In this document: positions 1 through 4,820 of the stretch, piece by piece
How the letters are laid out: each line of letters begins with the position of its first letter
Position numbering within the stretch: the stretch's first letter is position 1
Assembly: GCA_017386805.1 (NCBI GenBank)
Contig: JAFOGM010000202.1
Coordinates: 1-5,878 of the forward strand
Direction: 5' to 3'
From: Bacillota bacterium
GTDB taxonomy: Bacteria > Bacillota > Clostridia > Peptostreptococcales > Anaerovoracaceae
DNA length: 5,878 bases
Translations under genes and position numbers: made by a program
The notes under the pieces: model-generated
The model's database searches: none
What the model saw: the letters and a program-made list of their open reading frames with translations, nothing else
Told to the model about the DNA's origin: nothing

Positions 1-452
1 AGGGCTCCTAACGTTCCAAGAAATCCGTACTGCGGCCAGATCAGAAAAATCACGTAAGGAATCAGACCAAATACGATATTGGGAAATAAGGACATCCATA
101 CAAACCGTCTCCGGCTCATGTCTTCCGTACCAACGACAAACAACATTCCCTGTTTCCAGTTGGTGTAGACATAGGCATCTTCTTTAAAACACAAACCATG
201 TAAAAATTCATGCGGAAATAAAATCAGCGCCGTTGCCAAGCATCCCCAGAAACTCCAGGCCTGAAACCCTCCTCGCAGGAACAATCCTACAATTCCCACA
301 ACCAGGACCACAAACGACCATCCGGCAACCTGCTTCGCCAACTGCACCGGATTCTCCGCTTCCTTGAACTTCACAGCCCCCCGCGGATGTTCTCTCTGGG
401 GAAGATCCTTCACATTCCCGCTGAACTTTCCCCTATAATGTAGTTTTCCCAT
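1..452 (-). CDS. DUF3267-like membrane zinc metalloprotease (5' part; runs off left edge)
   Basis: Seen: an open frame of 150 codons starts at ATG 452-450 and continues past the left edge with no stop, so the C-terminus is missing. The start follows a purine-rich run on the minus strand (GGGGG then A-rich, about 453-464) that serves as a ribosome binding site. The N-terminal 40 residues are polar. A hydrophobic helix follows at about residues 44-60 and a second at about 66-80, leading into HEFLH (81-85), an exact HExxH zinc-protease motif. A third hydrophobic stretch (about 118-140) includes FPN and IPY. Known: HExxH at the end of a membrane helix, followed by such a segment, is the layout of DUF3267 'putative zincin peptidase' proteins, distant relatives of M50 intramembrane proteases; most are about 180-200 residues. 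Inference: a membrane-embedded metallopeptidase of unknown substrate. The third metal ligand is probably in the missing part. It sits just downstream of the liv operon terminator, so it may depend on readthrough or a promoter inside livF. Confidence 0.8.
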   Translation of the reverse strand, partial: MGKLHYRGKFSGNVKDLPQREHPRGAVKFKEAENPVQLAKQVAGWSFVVLVVGIVGLFLRGGFQAWSFWGCLATALILFPHEFLHGLCFKEDAYVYTNWKQGMLFVVGTEDMSRRRFVWMSLFPNIVFGLIPYVIFLIWPQYGFLGTLGA

Positions 453-468
453 CTTTTTTCCCCCTTTT

Positions 469-498
469 AAAAAAGGCCCGCGTAAAAACGCGAGCCTT
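469..498 (-). terminator. Intrinsic terminator of the liv operon
   Basis: Read on the minus strand, arms AAGGCTCGCG (498-489) and CGCGGGCCTT (482-473) pair over 10 bp with one T-G wobble. They enclose a six-base T-rich loop (488-483) and run directly into TTTT (472-469). It begins 10 nt after the livF stop. The T-run lies only a few bases before the ribosome binding site of the next minus-strand gene, so there is almost no room for a separate promoter after the terminator. Confidence 0.88.
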
Positions 499-508
499 CA
501 CTTTTAAA

Positions 509-1213
509 TCAACCGCCCAGGTAAGCCTTACGAACAGCTTCACTGGAAGCCAGTTCCTTACCAGTACCGGACAGTACGATGGAACCAGTTTCGATAACGT
601 AACCGCGGTCTGCGATGGACAGAGCCATGTTCGCATTCTGTTCCACCAGCAGTACGGTGGTTCCGGTTGCATTGATAACCTTGATGATGTTGAAGATTTC
701 CTGAACCAGGATGGGAGCCAGACCCATGGAAGGTTCGTCCAGCAGCAGGATCTTCGGACGGGACATCAAAGCACGGCCCATAGCCAGCATCTGCTGTTCA
801 CCGCCGGATAAGGTACCAGCCATCTGCTTACTTCTAACACCCAGGATGGGGAAGTGGCTGTAAACCATTTCCATGTCGCGCTTGATCTCTTCCTTATCGT
901 TTCTCAGATAAGCACCCATTTCCAGGTTTTCAAATACGGACATGTCCGGGAAGATACGACGACCTTCGGGAACCTGAGAGATCCCCATAGATACGCGCTT
1001 CGGAGCCGGGATACCTGCCAGGGACTGACCGTCCAGCAGGATTTCACCATCGGTGATCTTTTCCAGACCGGAGATCGCTCTCAGGGTGGAAGTCTTACCA
1101 GCACCGTTGGCACCGATCAGGGTAACGATTTCACCGTCATTTACAGTCAGGGAAATGTCCTTCAGAGCGTGGATAACGCCATAATGTAAGTTTAAATTTT
1201 TAATCTCAAGCAT
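509..1213 (-). CDS. livF: Branched-chain amino acid-type ABC transporter ATPase LivF
   Basis: A 234-residue cytoplasmic ATPase that, with LivG, powers the LivH/LivM permease of a HAAT-family amino-acid importer. Seen: Walker A GANGAGKT (34-41), Q80 in the SQVPEGRRIFP stretch characteristic of LivF, the ABC signature LSGGEQQ (135-141), Walker B ILLLDEP (155-161), and the switch region LLVEQNAN, in which Gln192 replaces the usual H-loop histidine. That Gln is normal for LivF proteins and helps separate it from LivG. The C-terminus ends with the family-typical AYLGG. Length matches the family (about 233-240). The ATG at 1213 lies 3 nt after the livG stop, and the GGAGAGGAGAG run inside the end of livG supplies the ribosome binding site, so translation is probably coupled. 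It is the last gene of the operon and is followed by the 469-498 terminator. The exact substrate (Leu/Ile/Val or another amino acid or amide) cannot be read from the ATPase. Confidence 0.96.
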   Translation of the reverse strand: MLEIKNLNLHYGVIHALKDISLTVNDGEIVTLIGANGAGKTSTLRAISGLEKITDGEILLDGQSLAGIPAPKRVSMGISQVPEGRRIFPDMSVFENLEMGAYLRNDKEEIKRDMEMVYSHFPILGVRSKQMAGTLSGGEQQMLAMGRALMSRPKILLLDEPSMGLAPILVQEIFNIIKVINATGTTVLLVEQNANMALSIADRGYVIETGSIVLSGTGKELASSEAVRKAYLGG

Positions 1214-1216
1214 GGC

Positions 1217-1993
1217 TTATCTCTCCTCTCCCAGGTACGCTTCGATAACCTGTTTATTGTTTCGGATCTCATCCGGAGTACCCTTTGCTAACATCTGACC
1301 GTAGTTCAGTACGTAGATGCGTTCGCAAATCTTCATAACCAGAGACATATCGTGTTCGATCAGAAGAATGGTCAGGCCGAAATCGCGGCGCAGCTGAGCG
1401 ATGGTATCGGTCAGTGCAGCGGTTTCGTTGGGGTTCATACCTGCAGCAGGTTCGTCCAGCAGAAGCAGGTCCGGCTTGGTAGCCATAGCACGAACGATTT
1501 CCAGATGTCTCTGTTCACCGTAGGGCAGGTTCTTTGCCTTTTCGAACTTCTTGTGAGACAGATGGAAGATGTCCAGCAGTTCTTCCGCTTCCTTGATCAT
1601 GCGCTGTTCTTCCTTCACGTATTTCGGTGTGTGGAAGAATGCATCCACCATGTTGTAGCCAACGCGCTGGTGCATCGCAATGCGGACGTTATCCAGAACG
1701 GTCAGTTCCTTGAACAGACGAATGTTCTGGAAGGTACGGGCAACGCCTTCACCGCAGATGTTATAGGGCTTCTTGCCCTGGATTTCTCTTTCTTTTCCGT
1801 TTGTGTTCAGAATGACCTTACCGGTGGTGGGTTCGTAAACCCCGGTCAGCAGGTTGAACAGTGTGGTCTTACCGGCGCCGTTAGGGCCGATCAGGCCGAC
1901 CAGTTCGCCCTGTTCGATCTGCATGTTTACATCAGAAACCGCAGTCAGACCACCGAAGGATTTTGTCAGATTTTTTACTGTTAATAATGCCAT
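1217..1993 (-). CDS. livG: Branched-chain amino acid-type ABC transporter ATPase LivG
   Basis: A 258-residue ATPase, partner of LivF in the cytoplasmic motor of the Liv-type importer. Seen: Walker A GPNGAGKT (36-43), Q-loop VARTFQNIRLF with Gln89, the signature LPYGEQR (156-162), Walker B LLLLDEP (176-182), and an intact H-loop His214 in LLIEHDM. The signature departs from LSGGQ in the way usual for LivG, where the family form is L-S/P-Y-G-x-Q-R followed by LEI-A/V-RA. The region around residues 105-135 (MHQR...FFHTPKYVKEE) is the LivG-specific insertion after the Q-loop, and the end VIEAYLGEE is typical. Length is normal. The start ATG 1993 has a strong AGGAGG site (2005-2000) at 8-nt spacing, overlapping the livM TAG stop. 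The gene lies 12 nt after livM and 3 nt before livF, so one transcript is likely. Confidence 0.96.
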   Translation of the reverse strand: MALLTVKNLTKSFGGLTAVSDVNMQIEQGELVGLIGPNGAGKTTLFNLLTGVYEPTTGKVILNTNGKEREIQGKKPYNICGEGVARTFQNIRLFKELTVLDNVRIAMHQRVGYNMVDAFFHTPKYVKEEQRMIKEAEELLDIFHLSHKKFEKAKNLPYGEQRHLEIVRAMATKPDLLLLDEPAAGMNPNETAALTDTIAQLRRDFGLTILLIEHDMSLVMKICERIYVLNYGQMLAKGTPDEIRNNKQVIEAYLGEER

Positions 1994-2005
1994 CCTTCGT
2001 ACCTC

Positions 2006-2974
2006 CTACTTTTCCTTGGGCGCCTTCTTCTGACGCTTTGCAGTGAAACCGGGAATGGATAATTCGCGGCTGCCCATCAGGCCCTGCGGACGGAACAGCA
2101 TGATTGCAACCAGCATGATTGCATACAGAACCATACGCAGTTCGGAGAAGGACTGTAACAGCATAGTGATAACAGCCAGAACGGCAGAAGCTACAACGGT
2201 ACCAGTCATGCTTCCCATACCGCCCAGTACGACGATCATCAGGATCTCGATGGACTTCATAAAACCAAAGGTGGTGGGCTTCAGAATATAGAAAGTGGAA
2301 GCATATAATGCACCGCCGATGCCTGCGAAGAATGCGCCGATGGCAAAGGCCATTACCTTATACTTAGTTGTGTTGACACCCATGGATTCTGCAGCGATTT
2401 CGTCTTCGCGGATCGCGATGCAGGCTCTTCCATGGGAGCTCTTGATGAACGCTAAGATCAGTACCAGAGTACCAACGGTAAACGCCCACAGCATGGGCCA
2501 GCTGGTCATCTTGGGGATACCGCTCAGACCAGCAGCACCACCGGTGATGGTCATGTTCTGTGCGAAAATACGGATGATTTCCGCAAAGCCCAGGGTAGCG
2601 ATTGCCAGGTAGTCACCCTTCAGACGCAGGGTGGGGATACCGATCAGAACCCCAAATACAGCCGCCAGGATCGCACCCAGCAGAGTACCCAGGAAGAAGT
2701 TGCCCATACTATTGTTGGACAAAGTGAAAATTGCACATACATAGGCACCGATAGCCATGAAGCCAGCGTGACCTAAAGAGAACTGGCCGGTAAAACCGGT
2801 AACCAGATTCAGACCTGCAGCCAGGATGATGTTGATACAAATGGTAGCAACCGTTACCATCTGGTAAGAACGGATCACACCAGCCATGATCAGACCCTGA
2901 ATGATGGCGAAGGAACCCACAGCGAGAACCAGGCCGATAATGATATTTCGTTTTCTTTCCTGCTTCACATCCAT
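2006..2974 (-). CDS. livM: Branched-chain amino acid-type ABC transporter permease LivM
   Basis: A 322-residue integral membrane permease that pairs with LivH to form the translocation pore. Seen: a short basic N-terminus (QERKRN), then hydrophobic helices at about 11-35, 39-60, 66-85, 93-115, 120-138, 160-178, 207-228, 243-275 and 279-296. Family-diagnostic stretches are GLNLVTGFTGQFSLGHAGF (54-72) and the EAA-like cytoplasmic coupling loop around 188-220 (REDEIAAESMGVN, then KYKVMAFAIGAFFAGIGGAL). RPQGLMG (295-301) is the typical LivM end, followed by a basic tail (KRQKKAPKEK). Length fits non-proteobacterial LivM proteins, which lack the long N-terminal extension of the E. coli protein. 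The ATG at 2974 lies 3 nt after the livH stop, with AAGGTG in the end of livH as ribosome binding site, suggesting coupled translation. No sign of truncation or frameshift. Confidence 0.96.
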   Translation of the reverse strand: MDVKQERKRNIIIGLVLAVGSFAIIQGLIMAGVIRSYQMVTVATICINIILAAGLNLVTGFTGQFSLGHAGFMAIGAYVCAIFTLSNNSMGNFFLGTLLGAILAAVFGVLIGIPTLRLKGDYLAIATLGFAEIIRIFAQNMTITGGAAGLSGIPKMTSWPMLWAFTVGTLVLILAFIKSSHGRACIAIREDEIAAESMGVNTTKYKVMAFAIGAFFAGIGGALYASTFYILKPTTFGFMKSIEILMIVVLGGMGSMTGTVVASAVLAVITMLLQSFSELRMVLYAIMLVAIMLFRPQGLMGSRELSIPGFTAKRQKKAPKEK

Positions 2975-2977
2975 GAG

Positions 2978-3856
2978 TTACACCTTCTCTCTGGTGTTCT
3001 TACCTAACAGGCCCGCAGGCTTGAAGATCAGAACTAAAATCAGAATCGCAAATACGACAGCGTCTTTATACATAGAGCTTCCGTAACCGGAAACCAGTGT
3101 TTCGATCAGACCGATACCGAAACCGCCGATCATAGCGCCGGGGATGATACCGATACCGCCGAATACTGCGGCAACGAAGGCCTTCAGACCGGGCATCATA
3201 CCCATCAGCGGATTGATGGAGTTATAGAACATACCTACCATAACACCGCCGGCACCAGCCAGAGCGGAACCGATAGCGAAGGTTGCAGAGATGGTACGGT
3301 TTACATTGATCCCCATCAGTTCTGCAGCGTCTCTGTCTGCGGATACGGCTCTCATGGCCTTACCGATCTTGGTCTTGTGTACGATGAACTGTAACAGCAC
3401 CATCAGCGCGATGGTTGTGCACAGGATTACGACCTGCTGTAAGTTGATCACAACGTTGCCCAGGTGATACTGAGTCTTGGGAATGATGTCAGGGAATGCT
3501 CTTACGTTGGCACCAACGAAGTAAACCATAACGTATTCCATGAAGAAAGATACACCGATGGCGGTGATCAGCAGAGTGATTCTTGCAGAGTTACGCAGCG
3601 GCTTGTATGCGATGCGTTCTGTCAGGATACCGATGATTGCGCATAATACCATGGCAATGATCAGCGCGGGGAAGAAGCCCAGACCGAGTTTTGTTATTAC
3701 TGCGAATCCGATATAAGCGCCCAGCATGTAGATGTCACCGTGGGCGAAGTTGATCAGCTTGATGATACCGTAAACCATGGTATAACCCAAAGCGATCAGC
3801 GCATAGGTACTACCGAGGGACAGACCGTTTACAATCTGTTGTAAGAATTGATCCAA
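2978..3856 (-). CDS. livH: Branched-chain amino acid-type ABC transporter permease LivH
   Basis: The first gene of the importer operon, an integral membrane permease working with LivM. Seen (numbering from the upstream ATG at 3871): LSLGSTYALIALGYTMVYG (17-35), then INFAHGDIYMLGAY (40-53), the near-universal LivH signature; SADRDAAELMGINVNR (177-192), the coupling loop; and GLKAFVAAVFGGIGIIPGAM (228-247), with a KPAGLLG end. About eight hydrophobic helices are apparent. Start choice: ATG 3871 has no Shine-Dalgarno site upstream, whereas GGAGG at 3869-3865 sits 8 nt before an in-frame TTG at 3856. That start yields MDQFLQQIVNG..., which lines up with the known N-terminus of LivH proteins (a few residues before FLQQ). 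I therefore prefer TTG 3856 (292 residues). The conservative alternative is ATG 3871 (297 residues). No binding-protein gene lies upstream; a palindrome and a divergent gene do. Confidence 0.94.
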   Translation of the reverse strand: MDQFLQQIVNGLSLGSTYALIALGYTMVYGIIKLINFAHGDIYMLGAYIGFAVITKLGLGFFPALIIAMVLCAIIGILTERIAYKPLRNSARITLLITAIGVSFFMEYVMVYFVGANVRAFPDIIPKTQYHLGNVVINLQQVVILCTTIALMVLLQFIVHKTKIGKAMRAVSADRDAAELMGINVNRTISATFAIGSALAGAGGVMVGMFYNSINPLMGMMPGLKAFVAAVFGGIGIIPGAMIGGFGIGLIETLVSGYGSSMYKDAVVFAILILVLIFKPAGLLGKNTREKV

Positions 3857-3864
3857 GGCATTCG

Positions 3865-3869
3865 CCTCC
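3865..3869 (-). promoter_or_regulatory. Ribosome binding site GGAGG that decides the livH start
   Basis: GGAGG on the minus strand begins at the G of the upstream ATG (3871-3869) and is separated from the in-frame TTG at 3856-3854 by 8 nt. The ATG cannot use it because they overlap, and the sequence upstream of that ATG is T/A-rich with no purine run. This argues for TTG initiation. An out-of-frame ATG at 3861 is only 3 nt from the site and would open just a 10-codon frame. Confidence 0.7.
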
Positions 3870-3883
3870 ATTTCGTAAAAATA

Positions 3884-3921
3884 GTAATTAAGTTAGAGCA
3901 GGTATGCCCTAACTTAATTAC
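3884..3921. repeat. 38-bp near-perfect palindrome between divergent livH and plus-strand gene cluster
   Basis: Seen: arms GTAATTAAGTTAG (3884-3896) and CTAACTTAATTAC (3909-3921) are exact reverse complements over 13 bp. After one A/C mismatch the pairing continues for 3 more bp (GCA/TGC) around a GGTA centre (3901-3904). The arms are AT-rich in an otherwise GC-richer neighbourhood. It starts 12 bp upstream of the livH ATG and ends 1 bp before the putative GTG of the plus-strand gene. Read toward livH it is followed by TATTTTTA, a weak T-rich tract. Inference: an operator for a dimeric regulator shared by divergent promoters, a leader hairpin or attenuator for livH, or a leftover terminator. 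I could not place convincing -35/-10 pairs in either direction. Confidence 0.72.
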
Positions 3922-3922
3922 A

Positions 3923-4192
3923 GTGAGGCAGGATTACGGATTTGCCCTGCTGGGCGGCATGGCGCTGGCGTTGTTTGCCTACTATACTGCCGGCTTTGAT
4001 GTGGGCATGGGACGGCGGCGGATGCAGCTGTTTATGGCAATGGCTGCCGTTTACCTGCTGGCGGCAGAGCTGGCAACCACCGGATATCCCTGGCTGCTCT
4101 TAGGCGGCATCGTCTGGGCAATGACGGATATCTGCACCCTGACTCCAAAACCCAAGCCGGAACCGGAGGAGCGGGAAGAGAAAGAAACATAA
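3923..4192 (+). CDS. Small predicted membrane protein, function unknown
   Basis: Not recognised. From GTG 3923 it encodes 89 residues with three hydrophobic stretches: about 5-23 (FALLGGMALALFAYYTAGF), 35-52 and 55-70 (YPWLLLGGIVWAMTDI). A short basic GRRR loop lies between the first two, and a Pro/Lys/Glu-rich charged tail (PKPKPEPEEREEKE) ends the protein. The basic loop would be cytoplasmic by the positive-inside rule, which puts the N-terminus outside and the charged tail in. Support for a real gene: sustained hydrophobic pattern, GC-rich codon use matching the two downstream genes, same strand, and only 13 nt to the next start. Weakness: neither GTG 3923 nor the later in-frame ATG 3959 has a good Shine-Dalgarno site, and the frame is open back to a stop at 3842 through the palindrome and the start of livH. 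The true 5' end is therefore uncertain, and 5' truncation by rearrangement is possible. Confidence 0.6.
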   Translation: MRQDYGFALLGGMALALFAYYTAGFDVGMGRRRMQLFMAMAAVYLLAAELATTGYPWLLLGGIVWAMTDICTLTPKPKPEPEEREEKET

Positions 4193-4193
4193 C

Positions 4194-4199
4194 GGGGGG
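4194..4199 (+). promoter_or_regulatory. G-rich ribosome binding site that decides the HD-protein start
   Basis: A run of six G (4194-4199) follows the previous gene's stop (TAA 4190-4192). A TTG at 4200 touches this run and could not use it, while GTG at 4206 lies 6 nt downstream, a normal spacing. This favours GTG 4206 and a 203-residue product. Confidence 0.65.
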
Positions 4200-4205
4200 T
4201 TGCCT

Positions 4206-4817
4206 GTGAAGACATTGGATTATTTAAAGGAATTACCCCAGGAAGAGGTGTTTCCACTGCTTTGCCAGATTCTGCCCCAGCTGGAGCTGGAGGATATGCT
4301 GGAACAAGCCGGGGCTTTGGCTGCGGCGATACCGGAGCTGGCACCCACCATCGGCTTTGACCAGCGCAGCCCCCACCACAGCTATGATCTGTACACCCAT
4401 ATTGCCCATGTGGTGGCAAAGGTGCCGAAGGACGTGACACTGCGCTGGGCGGCGCTGCTGCATGATGTGGGAAAGATCCCCACCTTTACCCAGGATGAAA
4501 CCGGGCGGGGGCATTTTTACGGTCATGCCCCGGAAAGCGCCCGAATGGCAGATGCCATTTTGCGCCGGCTTGGGGCGCCGGAGGAGATGCGCAACCGGGT
4601 GACTTTCCTGATCGGAAGCCACATGATCAAACTGGGACCGGACAGGCAGACCCTGCGCGGTCAGGTTGCGTCCATGGGCTGGGAAGCCATGGAGCAGCTG
4701 ATCGATCTGCGGGAAGCAGACATGGGAAGTAAGGGAAAAGAAAAATCCGGGGATCCGGGAGTCTTCTGCGATCTTCGAAGCATGATGGCAGAGCTTCGGG
4801 AAGAAATGGCGGGGTAA
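4206..4817 (+). CDS. Stand-alone HD-domain protein resembling CCA tRNA nucleotidyltransferase C-terminal region
   Basis: Product of 203 residues. Seen: a helical acidic N-terminus (1-48), then GFDQRSPHHSYDLYTHIAHV (50-69), ALLHDVGK (83-90), TGRGHFYGHAPESA (99-112), GSHM (137-140) and LREADMGSKGK (168-178). The order matches an HD metal-dependent phosphohydrolase domain, with likely ligands His65, His86-Asp87, His107, His139 and Asp172. Known: this sequence type (FDQR...HxYDxYTHxAHV...LRWAALLHDxGK...GRGHFYGH) is that of the HD domain following the polymerase head in many clostridial CCA-adding enzymes. Here the nucleotidyltransferase head (GxxR and DxD motifs) is absent and the 5' neighbour is a membrane protein, so the protein cannot itself add CCA. 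Inference: a phosphohydrolase acting on a nucleotide or tRNA end (2',3'-cyclic phosphodiesterase or phosphatase activity is known for some CCA-linked HD domains), or a paralogue relic kept as a separate gene. Its stop is 3 nt from the kinase-like gene, implying co-transcription. Confidence 0.88.
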   Translation: MKTLDYLKELPQEEVFPLLCQILPQLELEDMLEQAGALAAAIPELAPTIGFDQRSPHHSYDLYTHIAHVVAKVPKDVTLRWAALLHDVGKIPTFTQDETGRGHFYGHAPESARMADAILRRLGAPEEMRNRVTFLIGSHMIKLGPDRQTLRGQVASMGWEAMEQLIDLREADMGSKGKEKSGDPGVFCDLRSMMAELREEMAG

Positions 4818-4820
4818 GCC

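Noticed and set aside
854..1189. Plus-strand open frame of 111 codons opposite livF
   Set aside because: Antisense shadow of livF, without domain features or operon context.
1352..1984. Plus-strand open frame of 210 codons opposite livG
   Set aside because: Antisense shadow of a gene with full ABC ATPase motifs. The product is Gln/Phe/Val-rich with no recognisable domain.
3832..3861. Ten-codon upstream peptide (ATG at 3861, out of frame with livH) as a possible leader peptide
   Set aside because: It is only 3 nt from GGAGG, overlaps the livH start, and its MPWINSYNRL sequence shows no run of branched-chain codons as expected for amino-acid attenuation.
3884..3921. Palindrome as an insertion-sequence end, recombinase site or transposon footprint
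   Set aside because: There is no transposase, no direct target duplication and no second copy in the window. A regulatory or hairpin role is simpler.
3884..3921. Palindrome as a standard T-box or other known riboswitch for amino-acid sensing
   Set aside because: The leader is far too short for a T-box and lacks its conserved elements. No known riboswitch core is visible.
4051..4440. Minus-strand open frame of 129 codons spanning the end of the small membrane protein and start of the HD gene
   Set aside because: It crosses two plus-strand genes, is Pro/Ser-rich and low in complexity, and would conflict with the strong G-run ribosome binding site at 4194-4199.
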